A stretch of DNA of 64,000 bases from Elephas maximus indicus (lineage: Eukaryota; Chordata; Mammalia; Proboscidea; Elephantidae): positions 40,498,378 through 40,562,377 of the forward strand of contig NC_064839.1 of NCBI RefSeq assembly GCF_024166365.1. Reading direction: 5' to 3'. Below the pieces are notes generated by a model that saw only the letters and a program-made list of their open reading frames with translations, did not search any database and had not been told where the DNA came from. The translations under genes were made by a program, and so were the position numbers. Shown piece after piece: positions 31,757 through 42,612 of this stretch. Position 1 is the stretch's first letter. Every line of letters starts with the position of its first letter.

Positions 31757-33880
31757 TTGCTCATATGCAAGTTCAAGCTGAAACTGAAGACAATCAGAGC
31801 AAGTCCACGAGAGCCAAAATATGACCTTGAGTATATCCCACCTGAATTTAGAGACCATCTGAAGAATAGATTTGACGCATTGAACACTGGTGATCTAAGA
31901 CCAGACGAGTTGTGGAATGACATCAAGGACATCATCCATGAAGAAAGCAAGAGGTCACTGAAAAGACAGGAAAGAAAGAAAACACCAAGATGGATGTCAG
32001 GGGAGACTCTGAAACTTGCTCTTGAGCGTCAAGCAGCTAAAGCAAAAGGAAGAATTGATGAAGTAAAAGAACTGAAGAGAAGATTTCAAAGGGCTTCTCG
32101 AGAAGACAAAGTAAAGTATTATGATAACATGTGCAAAGAGCTGGAGATAGAAAACCAAAAGGGAAGAACACGCTCAGCGCTTCTCAAGCTGAAAGAACTG
32201 AAGAAAAAATTCAAGCCTCGAGTTGCAATAGTGAAGGATTCCATGGGGAAAATGTTAAACGATGCAGGAAGCATCAAAAGAAGATGGAAGGAATACGCAG
32301 TCATTATACCAAAAAGAATTAGTTGATATTCAACCATTTCAAGAGGTGGCATATGATCAGGAACCGAAGGTACCGAAGGAAGAAGTCCGAGCTGCTCTGA
32401 AGACATTGGCGAAAAACAAGGCTCCAGGAATTGACGGAATATCAATTGAGATGTTTCAACAAAGGGATGCAGCGCTGGAGGTGCTCACTTGTCTATGCCA
32501 AGAAATATGGAAGACAGCTTCCTGGCCAACTGACTGGAAGAGATCCATATTTATGCCTATTCCCAAGAAAGGCGATTCAACTGAACGTGGAAATTATAGA
32601 ACATTACCATTAATATCACACGCAAGCAAAATTTTGCTGAAGGTCATTCAAAAACGGCTGCAGCAGTATATAGACAGGGAACTGCCAGAAATTCAGGCCA
32701 GTTTCAGAAGAGGGCATGGAACCAGAGATATCATTTGCTGATGTCAGATGGATCCTGGCTGGAGGCAGACAATACCAGAAGAATGTTTACCTGTGCTTTA
32801 TTGACTATGCAAAAGCATTCGATTGTGTGGATCATAACAAACTATGGATAACGTCGCGAAGAATGGAAATTCCAGGATACTTAATTGTGCTCATGAGGAA
32901 CCTTTCCATAGGTCAAGAGGGGGTTGTTCGGACAGAACAAGGGGATACTGATTGGTTTAAAGTCAGGAAAGGTGTGCATTAGGGTTGTATTCTTTCAACA
33001 TAGCTATTTAATCCGTATGCTGAGCAAATAATCCGAGAAGCTGGACTATATGAAGAAGAATGGGGCATCAGGATTGGAGGAAGAATCATTAACAACCTGC
33101 GTTATGCAGATGACACAACCTTGCTTGCTCAAAGTGAAGAGGACTTGAAGCACTTACTAATGAAGATCAAAGGCCACAGCCTTCAGTATGGACTGCATCT
33201 CAACATAAAGAAAACAAAAATCCTCACAACTGGACCAGTGAGCAACGTCATGATAAATGGAGAAAAGATTGAAGTTGTCAAGGATTTCATTTTACTTGGA
33301 TCCACAATCAACAGCCATGGAAGCAGCAGTCAGGAAATCAAAAGACGCATTGCATTGGGTAAATCTGCTGCAAAGGACCTCTTCAAAGTGTTGAAGAGCA
33401 AAGATGTCACCCTGAAGACTAAGCTGTGCCTGACCCAAGCCATGGTATTTTCAATCGCCTCGTATGCATGTGAAAGCTGGACAATGAATACGAAAGATCA
33501 AAGAAGAGTTGACCCCCTGCTTTGAATTGTGGTGTTGGCGAAGAATACCGAATATACCACGGACTGCCAAAAGCACGAACAAATCTGTGTTAGAAGAAGT
33601 ACAACCAGAATGCTCCTTAGAGGCAAGGATGGTGAGACTGCGTCTTACGTACTTTGGACATGTTGTCAGGAGGGATCAGTCCCCGGAGAAGGACATCATG
33701 CTTGGCAAAGTAGAGGGTCAGCGGAAAAGAGGAAGACCCTCAATGAGGTGGATTGACACAGTGGCTGCAACAATGAGCTCAAGCATAACAACGATTGTAA
33801 GGATGGCGCAGGACCGGCCAGTGTTTCGTTCTGTTGTACATAGGGTCGCTATGAGTCGGAACCAACTCGACGGCACCTAA
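31757..33880 (+). pseudogene. RTE reverse transcriptase region, broken frames
   Basis: The frame is spread over several open pieces: 31757-32326 (linker, many Lys/Arg/Glu), 32262-32741 (RT fingers: NKAPGIDGISIEMFQQ, FMPIPKKGDSTERGNYR), 32716-32982 ([18 protein letters not shown]), 33121-33525 (after [24 protein letters not shown] and IKKTKIL), 33509-33880 (C-terminal RRIPNIPRTA..., PSMRWIDTVAATM). The order matches RTE/BovB polyproteins. Each transition is a small indel or a nonsense codon, so no enzyme can be made. Confidence 0.88.
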
Positions 33881-33912
33881 CAACAACAACAACAACAACA
33901 GGCAAAGCATAT

Positions 33913-34432
33913 ATCATAACCAAAGGTGCAGGAAATTAAGAACAAATGGATCACATGCAGGGCACATGGCTCTGAGTCTGGTGGGGATTAAAAATGGGCA
34001 GCTCCTAAGCTAATACATAGTTTGTCCTACAGAGCACTAAAATAATCTTTAACAATCTACCAGCCTTTAAAATATAGAGAATTCACGGAAAAATCTAAAT
34101 TTCCAGTTTGGGGTTGTTTTTTTTTTTTCCTGACAAAATGGAAAGCCCCGGAAACATCACATTCCTACATGATAAAAATAGGCTGGAGCTGAGCAGAGGC
34201 TGCCCTTAGCAAAGCTCATGTGTTCACTGAAGTCCTCTTCAGGCCCAACTCACTCATTTAGATTTCTTGTTAGACTTTATACACATTAGAGTTTGTAGTC
34301 TCTGGTAGAAGAACTCTGGGAACTCAGGCTGGAAAGTCGGGTTGGGATCTGAGATACAAGGCCTTGGGTATCCAAATGCGGGGGATGGTGTGCTTCATTC
34401 ATTTGGCAAGAGGAAAATTAAACATTTGCAGC
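33913..34432. other. Intergenic, no recognised feature
   Basis: Unique-looking sequence between the full-length RTE and a MaLR LTR; a T-run lies near 34120. Confidence 0.4.
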
Positions 34433-35010
34433 ACAGTGTCTTAGTTTTTTAATGCTGCAATAACAAAAATACCACAAGTGGATGACTTTAATGAACAAAT
34501 TAATTTTCTCACAGTTTAGGAGGCTGGAAGTCAAAGTTTAGGATACCAGTTCTAGGGGAAGGCACTTTGTCCACCATAGGGGAAAATTCTTGTCTCAGCT
34601 TCTCTTACTTGGTTCCTTGGTGAACTCCGAGTAGCATCAGTCTTTCCCCATTTGTACTTGCTTGGTTCTGTGCCTAATCTGCTCCTTTTATATCTCGAAA
34701 GTGATTGGTTTAAGACATACCCTACAATGGAATTTTCTCATTAACATAACAAAGAAAACTCTATTCCCAAATGGGATTATATCCACAGGTATAATCCATT
34801 GCTGTGGAGTTGAATCTGACTCATAACAACCCTACAAGACGGAGTAGAACTGCCCCATAAAGTTTCCCAGGAGCCCCTGGGAGATTCGAACTGCTGACCT
34901 TTTGGTTAGCAGCCGTAGCACTTAACCACTACGCCACCAGGGTTTCCTCCACAGGTATAGGGGTTAGGACTTGCAACACATGTTTTGAGGGGACACAATT
35001 CAACCCATAA
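34433..35010 (-). mobile_element. MaLR LTR, reversed, split by an AfroSINE
   Basis: Reverse-strand MaLR wording (TTAATGCTGCAATAAC, GGAGGCTGGAAGTC, GTTAGGACTTGCAACAC, GGGGACACAATTCAACCCATAACA). The SINE at 34794-34947 interrupts it at tccacaggtata, which is duplicated. Confidence 0.75.
34794..34947 (-). mobile_element. AfroSINE in MaLR LTR
   Basis: Complete minus-strand copy, with perfect 12-bp TSD tccacaggtata at 34782-34793 and 34948-34959, both in LTR sequence. Confidence 0.93.
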
Positions 35011-35011
35011 C

Positions 35012-35485
35012 ACTCGGTTACTATTGTTGTGTAACAAACCAGCCCAAAACATAGTGGCCAAGGCAAAGAATCATTTATTTACTCATGATTTTGTGGATGG
35101 TTCCGTTGGACTAGCTCAGTTGAATGATTCTTCTGGTCTTGACCGGGCTCACTCATGTGACTGCAATTAGCTGCTGAGTCAGCTGCCAGGTTGGCTGGCC
35201 TAGTGTGACCTCAGCTGGAATGGCTTGTTCATGCCTGGGTAGGCTCCCAAGAGAGAGAATGGAAGCTTTTAAGGTCTCTTGAAGCATTGGCCCAGAACTG
35301 GCAACTGGTACTTTTTTTGCATTCTATTGGCCAAAGCAAGTCACAATGCCAGTCCTTATTCAAATGGGGGAGAAATAGACTCCACCTCTTGATGGGAGGA
35401 GCTGCAAAGTCACAGTGCTAAGAGGTGTGGATGTGGAGAGAGACATTTTTGCAAACCATCTACCACAGTTACCATCAGAGGTACA
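35012..35485. mobile_element. LTR-like interspersed repeat, family unsure
   Basis: Begins TTACTATTGTTGTGTAACAAACCAGCCCAAAACATAG-type wording (kept short: GTGTAACAAACCAGCCC), then TCATGATTTTGTGGATGG and GACCTCAGCTGG, known from MLT-class LTRs. Sits directly after the MaLR LTR; exact ends uncertain. Confidence 0.5.
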
Positions 35486-35710
35486 TGTCTGGAAATATCA
35501 CTTGGAATGGGATGTGCTGTGTATGACTAAATTTTTCTTCTGTTAGTATCAGAGAAGTGCTGCCTCCCAGGAACCTGAATAACTCGATGCAAAAGCAGAT
35601 GAGAGAAATGTCTGACTCATGCCTCTCTCAGCTTCTTGTTCAAGGACTGCTGGTTTAGGTGTCAGTTCCCTCCTCATCAAAGGCAGATAGTTTCATTAAG
35701 ATTTCTGTGA

Positions 35711-36592
35711 GTTCAACTGGACTAAACCAAAAGCAAAGAAGTTTCCTGAATACAACCAAATGCTTCAAAGGCCAGAGTAGTAGGGATGGGGGTTTGGGGA
35801 CCATGGTTTCAGGGGACATCTAGGTCAATTGGCACAACAAAATGTATTAAGAAAATGTTCTGCATCCCACTTTGGCGAGAAGCGTCTGGGGTCTTAAATG
35901 CTAATAAGTGGCCATCTAAAAAAAAAAAAAAAATAAGTGGCCATCTAAGATGCATCAATTGACCTCAACCCACCTGGAACAAAGGAGAATGGAAAACACC
36001 AAAGACGTGTGGTAAAGATGAGCCCAAGAGACAGAAAGGGCCACATAAACCAGAGACTCCATCAGCCTGAGACCCGAAGAACTAGATGGTACCTGGCTAC
36101 CACCGATCACTGCCCTAACAGGGAACACAACAGAGAATTCCTGATGGAGCAGGACAACAGTGGGATGCAGACCTCAATTCCTTATAAAAAGACCACAATG
36201 AATGGTCTGAGACTAGAGGGACCCTTGAGGTCATGGTCCCCAGACCCTTTGTTAGCCCAAGACTGGAACCATTCCAGAAGCCAACTCTTCAGACAGGGTT
36301 TGGACTGCACTGTAAGGTAGGTAATGATACTGGTGAGAAGTGAGCTTCTTGGCTCAAGTAGACAAATGAGACTATGTGGGCAACTCCTGTATGGAGGTGA
36401 GATGAGAAGGAAGAGGAGGACAGGAGCTTGTTGAATGGACACGGGGAATACAGGGAGGAGAGGAGGAATGTGCTGTCTCCTCAAGGGGGAGAGCAGCTAG
36501 GAGTACACAGCAAGGTGCGTATAACTTTTTATATGAGAGATTGACTTGATTTGTAAACTTTCACTTAAAGCACAATAAATAAATAAATAAAT
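35711..36592 (+). mobile_element. L1 3' end, 5'-truncated, intergenic
   Basis: 882 bp of young-lineage L1 3' UTR ending in (AAAT)n. TSD atttctgtga at 35701-35710 and 36593-36602. Contains a local duplication: aataagtggccatcta occurs before and after an A-run (35904-35950). Confidence 0.9.
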
Positions 36593-36660
36593 ATTTCTGT
36601 GAATGAATGAACAGAAAGTTAGACAAAAGCAGGGGGCTGTGAGTCAAGTTGGAAATACAA

Positions 36661-36814
36661 AACCCATTGCCGTCGAGTTGATTCTGACTCATAGCAACCC
36701 TATAGGACAGAGTAGAACTGCCCCATAGAGTTTGCAAGGAACGCCTGGCAGATTCGAACTGCCAACCTTTTGGTTAGCAGCCGTAGCACTTAACCACTAC
36801 ACCACCAGGGTTTA
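36661..36814 (-). mobile_element. AfroSINE
   Basis: AACCCATTGCCGTCGAGTTG to CACCACCAGGGTTTA. TSD tggaaatacaa (36650-36660) and tggaaacgcaa (36815-36825). Confidence 0.9.
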
Positions 36815-36825
36815 TGGAAACGCAA

Positions 36826-37499
36826 CGAAGTCCCTAATGTGTAGAAACTGCATTCCCCCTCATCTGGCTGGTGCCTAAAATTCCACCATCTGTATTCATA
36901 CCTTTAGAATATGAAGTTCCCCTCTCACTTGGCCAACCTTCAAAACACAATATCTGATGGTAGGGGTAAACTCACATCTTAGTGTGAGTGAGCTTTTATA
37001 CTAGATTCTCTAATACCTGGAAGACTCTGGGCTGTAAGGGAGCCTGAAAGGGAAGAAGGAGACAAAGGAGAGTTTGAAGGAGACAGCACTAAATAAAACA
37101 TTGGGGCCATCTCATCTATGCTGACAGCTAATACTTCAGGAAGTGCTGTTGAGTCCTTTCTTCTGCTTTGCAGTAGCGAAGGGAAATTTTCAATTAGAAG
37201 CTAGACTGTGATTTTGAGTTTTCACTTGTAAAGGCAGGGATGAGGGTGTCTGTTAAAATGTTTCCCAGTGGGCTACCTGTGAAAAGGCCTTGAAGATAAA
37301 CAGGCCTTGGGCCAAAGACTTCTGTAAATAGTGAAGACATGCTTGGGGAACTGCCTCAAAAGGCTGAACACTTGTTTCTTTAGTTCCTCTCTCCAGGCAG
37401 CTCATCCTTCAATACTCAGTGTGTTCCACACTCAAGTCTATAATTCGAGAAGCTCTTACGTGTGTGCCCCAAGAGACATGCACAAGGATGTTTAAAGGA
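36826..37499. other. Intergenic, no recognised feature
   Basis: Unique-looking sequence downstream of MLKL; no repeat or exon recognised. Confidence 0.4.
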
Positions 37500-37930
37500 G
37501 CATGGTTCCTAAGAGCAAAGTACTGGAACAACCAAAATGTCCATCAACATTAGAATGGATATATAATGGACTACTCTTCAGCAGTGAAAATGAATGAACT
37601 GAAGCTACCACATCAACATGGATGAATTTCAAATCATAATGTTGAGCAAATGAAGCAAGTCATGGTAGAATATAGTATAATTATCATTTATATGAAGTTC
37701 CTATACATGGGAAACCAAAAAATATAGTGTGCATAGGTGGTAAAATTATAAGTGACATTTTGCCTTGAAAGTTAAGATAGTGTATACCTCTGGGAGGAAT
37801 GTGAAAAGCAAGGGACTTGTGGGTAGTTTCCAAGTTAGTGGCAATGTTCTATTCCTTAACCAAGGGGTGGATGTGTGATGTTCTTTTATTATGATTTTTA
37901 AAAACTACATGTGTATTTTATATCCTGGTA
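37500..37930 (+). mobile_element. Old L1 3' fragment
   Basis: GGAACAACCAAAATGTCCATC, GAATGGATATATAATGGAC, ACATGGATGAATTTCAAATC and GGGTGGATGTGTGATG are standard wording of the ORF2 end and 3' UTR of old L1s. Followed directly by two AfroSINEs. Confidence 0.7.
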
Positions 37931-37940
37931 TAGTATAATA

Positions 37941-38096
37941 GGAAACCCTGGTGGCTTAATGGTTAAGTGCTAGGGCTGCTAACCAAAGCGTCGGCAGTTC
38001 AAATCCACCAGGCACTCCTTGGAAACTCTATGGGGCAGTTCTACTCTGTCCTATAGGGTAGCTATGAGTTGGAATCAAATCGACAGCACTGGGTTA
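37941..38096 (+). mobile_element. AfroSINE (first of a tandem pair)
   Basis: GGAAACCCTGGTGGCTTAAT to CGACAGCACTGGGTTA, at the end of an old L1 fragment. Confidence 0.88.
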
Positions 38097-38106
38097 TTGT
38101 ATGGTA

Positions 38107-38268
38107 GGAGCCCTGGTGGTGCAGTGGTTAGGAGCTATGGCTGCTAACCAAAAGGCTGGCCATTCAAATCCACCAACCGCTCCTTGGAAACCCTAAGGGT
38201 CAGTTTCACTCTGTCCTATAGGGTCGCTATGAGTCAAAATCCATTCATTGATAATAGGCTTTGGTGTG
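38107..38268 (+). mobile_element. AfroSINE (second of a tandem pair)
   Basis: GGAGCCCTGGTGGTGCAGTG to ATAGGCTTTGGTG, ten bases behind the preceding SINE; its 3' part is altered (CAAAATCCATTCATTGATAA). Confidence 0.85.
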
Positions 38269-38531
38269 GTAGTATGATACATATCACAATAAATACAAGA
38301 AAAACATTTTGTCTTTGAATTCTGCAGCAACTTCAGTGGAAACACTTCTGTAATCCAGGGATGTTTCATATGAACGATTCCCTCTTCTTTCTGACACTTT
38401 GGAAACTCCGGGAGGTTTGGATCTACAGTGAGAGAGGGAGACACTCCCAGGAAGGGAGATGGTACAAGGAAGCTATGGAGAAGCAACTTACGGAAAGATA
38501 AAAGCTTGAGTCAAAGAAATTATCCCAAGAA

Positions 38532-38612
38532 TGTCGAAAAAAGAGAGAGAGAGAGAAAGGGAGAGGGAAGGAAAGAGGAATGAAAGGAGGAAAGGAAGGA
38601 AGGAAACAGGCT
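38532..38612 (+). repeat. Purine-rich simple repeat
   Basis: (GA)n followed by (GGAAA)/(GGAAGGAA)-type repeats, about 80 bp of almost only purines. Confidence 0.85.
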
Positions 38613-38655
38613 GGAAAAAAGTAATCTGCCTTCCCAACTCACTTTGGACTAAGCA

Positions 38656-38893
38656 ATCCCCTTAGAGCAGGGTTTCCCAACCCTTTCCCTACTAACATTG
38701 AGGGCCAGAAAATTCTTTGTTGTGGGGGGCTATCTTCCGCATTGGAGAATGTTCAGCAGCATTTCTGGCCTCTACCCAACAGACACATAAATCCCCCCTT
38801 CCACCCCATTGTAACAACCAAAAATGTCTTTAGACATCGCCAAGTGTTCCCTGGGGACAAAATCACTATTGGGTGTGGACCACCATCTTAGAG
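38656..38893. mobile_element. MER20 (hAT-Charlie) DNA transposon
   Basis: Blocks CAGGGTTTCCCAACCC, AATTCTTTGTTGTGGGGGGC, AGCAGCATTTCTGGCCTCTACC, CCAAAAATGTCTTTAGACAT and GTTCCCTGGGGACAAAATC match the MER20 consensus from memory, nearly full length. It lies about 20 bp beyond the stop of the MLKL last exon. Confidence 0.85.
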
Positions 38894-38912
38894 CTTGTAA
38901 AAAGGAAATCTT

Positions 38913-39127
38913 TCACGAATGTGAAGTAACATGTGTGGCTCTTGCTCTTTGGAGCTGGAATATGGAAAGACCAGAAAGAGCCCTGCCATCAACAGGGGGC
39001 TGCTCAGAGGGCTCATAGGCCTGGTAGCCACCAATGATCTCCTGCAACTGTGGAGGGCAGCCTTCACCCAGTGGCTCTTGGTACCCTTCTGATTCTGCCA
39101 GCTCACAGATCTTCCTAGAATCACAGC
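38913..39127 (-). pseudogene. MLKL: MLKL last exon, divergent with C-terminal extension
   Basis: The acceptor is CATGCCAG|GC. The frame reads GCDSRKICELAESEGYQEPL, then GEGCPPQLQEIIGGYQAYEP, clearly the C-lobe of MLKL (QEPLGE and CPxxLxEII are kept). After that conservation drops: the family ECRAHDPSVRPSVDE block is GYQAYEPSEQPPVDG here, losing the nearly invariant Arg of kinase subdomain XI. One codon is inserted before LSIF, the usual stop is absent, and the frame runs about 12 residues further to TGA at 38913-38915. A MER20 element starts about 20 bp beyond. Confidence 0.8.
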
Positions 39128-39390
39128 CTGGCATGGAAACAATAGGATGAGAGGTTTAAAAACCGGCTCTGGCACTCGCACATCTCTCTGGATGCTGATG
39201 GCTGGCATCAGAACTAGGAACTTTCAGTACTGGAAAAACTACAGAGCTTCCAATGACTCCACTGGCCGGCCCAGGCAGTGCCCACACTGGAAAACAAAGC
39301 TCCTGAGAAGCACTGATGGGAATTGCTCATCCATTGAAAGGAATCCCAACCCCAGCCAGTACCATCTGACCCAGCCTTCACATTCATCAC

Positions 39391-39440
39391 CTTCAAATGG
39401 GATCTTCCCAGTGGTGATTTCCCAGAGAACGATTCCAAAG
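39391..39440 (-). pseudogene. MLKL: MLKL short exon, GIVLWE segment (frame open)
   Basis: A 50-nt exon with acceptor CCTTCAG|C and donor TTTGAAG|GTGATG, encoding FGIVLWEITTGKIPFE. This is the helix F region of the pseudokinase (subdomain IX); similarity to the family is high (one-letter differences such as TTGK for ATGD). Phase 2 in, 1 out, joining exactly to the neighbouring exons. Confidence 0.87.
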
Positions 39441-39643
39441 CTGAAGGAAAACCAGGAAACTAAATAACCATAACAAGTTTTCCTTTTTCTATGCCTATCT
39501 AACATTTCCAGAAAACTCAGTGAATTTTCTGATTATTACCCAATTTGTTCAATAGGGTTAAGTTGATCCTCGGAGGTGGAGTTAGATTTGAGCTTTCATG
39601 CCTCTTCATCTGTGTTAGAATCTGCATGAGAACATGAACATAC

Positions 39644-39795
39644 CTGTATATTTCAGCTTTTATGTCGTGTTTATGATACACATTTTTCAGTCCCTGGGGT
39701 GAGAAGTATGCTAAAGAATTGACTCTCTGTGTTCTTTTTTCTTTAACTTTCCCACGGATGAAAGTCTGTGTTTTGCTCAGCTCAGATCCTGCAAG
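39644..39795 (-). pseudogene. MLKL: MLKL exon, activation-segment region (frame open)
   Basis: A 152-nt exon with acceptor ATATCTAG|CTT and donor TACAG|GTATGT. It reads LAGSELSKTQTFIRGKVKEK, then AYFSPQGLKNVYHKHDIKAE. GSEL stands where human MLKL has GFEL (the DFG-equivalent), so the Phe is replaced. AYFSPQ matches the APE-like motif. This exon contains the RIPK3 target segment in the family (Thr/Ser of the activation loop), which is poorly conserved here (FIRGK). The frame is open and splice sites are intact. Confidence 0.85.
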
Positions 39796-39833
39796 CTAGA
39801 TATAGAGAGGTGACTTAGATACACGAAGATATT

Positions 39834-39870
39834 GGGGGCGGTGGGGGGGGGCAGGGGAAGGGCAGGGGGT
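39834..39870 (+). repeat. G-rich stretch with G-quadruplex potential in MLKL intron
   Basis: Runs GGGGG, GGGGGGGGGG, GGGG, GGG and GGGGG within 37 bp. It lies about 40 bp upstream (gene direction) of the 39644-39795 exon, so it may shape its splicing branch region; on the gene strand it is C-rich. Confidence 0.7.
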
Positions 39871-40916
39871 TGGTGCCACACATGATTATCAGGGAATGGT
39901 CTTTTACCTTAGCAATTTATTCCCAGTGGGGTCTTTTGTCTGTGTAGCTGCTCTGCTGACTGATATTATGTGATCAACTTACTGTAGTGCAATGACCAAG
40001 AGACGCACAAAGGGATTTCTGAATGAGAATGATGGCTGTTATATGAATGAGCCAAAGAGGCTGTATATCAGCCACAGGTTGGTTATTTCTTCACAAAAGG
40101 CTGAGCCTCTTAGCCCAAAAAGCCTGCCAGCACTAAACTCAAATTTTTATACATCCAATTGTTTTAAAAATAGCCTAAATAAGCAGATTTTTAGCCATTT
40201 AGAGCCTGCCTGTTTTGTACACCCTGTAAAGATGCACCCAATACTTGCTAGCCATAGGTAAGATAAACTCTGCAGTTACAAAGACCCCAAGCCACTGCCC
40301 TTCAGAGCTCTCTGACTCAGAGACTCCACCTTGGTGCTGAGGAATGCTTCGCTTCCCCTCTCCCCTGGCGGTTCCATTGCCCTCTTCTCCTGTGCCACTT
40401 GCCTTCAGAGGGTCTCTTGCTGGGGCACACCGAACCCTCCCCATATTCAGCAACTGTCAGTGCACCAGCCCCAGTAAATACCTTGTACAGTACTGCCATT
40501 TCATAGTCATATCTTTTTCCTTGATCAGCCCTCAGATCCTCCAGACTAAATGGCAGTGATTACTTGAGCTAGTGGTTTAAGCACTTGTAAGACTTGGTAA
40601 GTCACAGTTGTTGCTAGTATTATTATGTTAGACCAGAAGTTTTCTCGGTAGGACTTAACTCCACTTAGTGAGAGTGGGGAGGGTACACGGCAGCACCACA
40701 TGGTTTACTTTCTCTCAGAAGCAGATGCAAAAATGACGTGGGGCATTCACTCAGTCCTATCTGATCCTATAGGGTAGCCAGCTTGTTTCTTTGGATTTTA
40801 TGTGACAACTGCGAATTATCCCTACTGACCTATTATTTGCTCTAATAATGCGTGGACAATGCAATGTTCTAAAAGGAGGCATAGCACCATTAGTGGGAAT
40901 GTATGTTATAATTGAG
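39871..40916. other. MLKL intron, possible unassigned LTR
   Basis: The part 40200-40560 (TGTACACCCTGTAAAG..., CCCCAGTAAATACCTTGTAC) has a pyrimidine-rich, LTR-like look, but I cannot name a family or find ends. The rest shows nothing. Confidence 0.35.
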
Positions 40917-41122
40917 GAGCCCTGGTGATGCAGTGGTTAAATGCTTGGCTGCTAACCAGAAGGTCAGTGGTTCGAACCCACCAGCCACTCTGTGGGAGAA
41001 AGATGTGGCAGTCTGCTTCTGTAAAAATTACAGCCTTGAAAACCCTTTGGGGCAGTTCTACTCTGTCCTATAGGGCCACTATGAGTTGGAATTGACTCAG
41101 TGGCAACGTTTGCTTGTTTTTT
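40917..41122 (+). mobile_element. AfroSINE, long subtype
   Basis: GAGCCCTGGTGATGCAGTGG, GATGTGGCAGTCTGCTTCTG, ending GACTCAGTGGCAACGTTTG and T-run. In an MLKL intron. Confidence 0.88.
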
Positions 41123-41440
41123 AATGTTATCCTTGCTCCACGCACATCTGTCATTAGTGCCATCAATGTGTAGAGAGCTGCCAGCCCCCAACTCAGCCAG
41201 ATACCCAAATCTAGGGGCAAGGTCAGGAAAAGGATAAGACTTAGGTGGCTCTCCCCCCTTGCTTGCTTCTTTTCTTCCATTCATTCATTTACATGTTTAT
41301 TGAACATTGCATCTTCGACAGCTAGCACTGTGCTAGATACCAGGGATAAAAGATTGAAGTTACATGATAGTCAGGTGGGATGAGAGGCATGCTAGTGGTG
41401 GAGACAGATGTAGTGTAGGGAGCACCTACATCACTATTAA

Positions 41441-41642
41441 GAGTCCCCGGGTGGTACGTAACAGGTAATGCACTCAACCACTAACTGAAAGGTAGAAGGT
41501 TCAAATCCACCCAGATGTCCCTTGGAAGAATGACTTCGCAGTCTACTTCCAAAAAATCAGCCATTGAAAACTCTAGAGAGCACAGTTCTATTCTGACACA
41601 CATGGAATTGCCATGAGTTGGAGTCAACTCAGTGCCAACTGG
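41441..41642 (+). mobile_element. AfroSINE relative, PSINE-like subtype
   Basis: GAGTCCCCGGGTGGTACGTAAC, then CAGTCTACTTCCAAAAAATC and GACACACATGGAATTGCCAT. Same subtype as 58231-58431. Imperfect TSD around CATCACTATT. Confidence 0.82.
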
Positions 41643-42612
41643 TCATATCACTATTGGCAAAGGAGAAAGTCATCCAAAAGGCAGAAAAGACCTGCCTTCT
41701 GTTATCTGAGGGCTGTCCCTGACACTCATAATGCTGGAAGAAAGAAAACCAGCTATGGGTGACAAAATATTCTTTCAGCATTTGGGAGTTATGGATATAG
41801 AGTTAACAAAACCATTTCCTCTTCTGTATGAAAATCTGACAGTTAACTGTTTAGCTATGTTCCATGCAAACATGATAAAGGCAGACTGTCACCTAAGTAA
41901 CAATGCTGATGATAAAAATGACCCCTGAGTGGCAAATTGCTTCTGGATGGGAGAGGGTTTGGGGACCTATTCCAAATGCCTGATAGGGACTCTGTGCTTT
42001 GCAGTGACTCTTGTAACTGGCATGTCTGTCCCTTGCGGGGATGCTGGAAGCTATGCCTCTAGAGTTGTTAAAATAGGTATTGACTCCTGTGGGTCATGAG
42101 GCTTCCAGGCCAGGATGTCCCTGCACCCATGTGATAGGAGTCTTTTTCTCTTGCACCTGGGGAGAGGGCAAAGAGAATATCTCCTGGATGACTGTGTAGA
42201 CAGCCATGAGGACTCCCACTGGAGAGAAGGGTTTGAGGACTACCCTGCTGGCAAGCTGTGCTTCCTTCTAAGTGACTCTGACTGCCAGACGTGGCCTATG
42301 GAGTCTGAATGGTTAAGTGGACCTAAGGAGATCCCCTGGTGGGTATTGCAGGGACAGAGAAGTGATGTCCAGGCATCTAAGAGATGCTAAGTGGACAGCA
42401 AGGGAAGGTGGGCATCGGAACGGGAGGCCAGGATTGAGTCTGTCCTGTGGTGTGACTCCGCCCCCATGTGGGCAGGGGAAGAGTTGCACTCAGGTCTAAA
42501 ATTAAGGCAGAGAAACAAGCAGGCAGAGGCTTTCTGGGACACCTACGTCCCTCTCCCTGCCCAAACAGTCACATAGTCTTGGCTCAAGGGACCCCTGGGA
42601 GGCCTCGCTCAC
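41643..42612. other. MLKL intron, unassigned sequence
   Basis: Contains the 17-mer ATGCTGGAAGCTATGCC (about 42040), also found in the 5' leader of the RTE at 30710, so an old RTE-derived piece is possible. Open frames on the plus strand at 42115-42580 lack known motifs. Confidence 0.4.

Larger units (their letters stand above)
30666..33899 (+). mobile_element. Full-length RTE-class LINE (afrotherian RTE1 type), coding-dead
   Basis: A 3.23-kb element flanked by target-site duplications (aggcaaaggatat at 30653-30665, aggcaaagcatat at 33900-33912, 12/13 identical), so both ends are original. A 55-codon leader ORF (ATG 30855) ends in TGA overlapping the ATG at 31019. The main frame starts MTQNENSCKHPLIIGTWNVQ with APE-type endonuclease motifs (GTWN, ELKW, GDWN), followed by an RT domain with GIDGIS and YADD (near 33105) and a basic C-terminal segment. 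The frame is broken by a TGA at 31568, frameshifts near 31750, 32320 and 32740, and stops near 32980-33000. The 3' end carries (CAA)n after a GGGTCGCTATGAGTCGGAA segment shared with the AfroSINEs. Confidence 0.93.
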
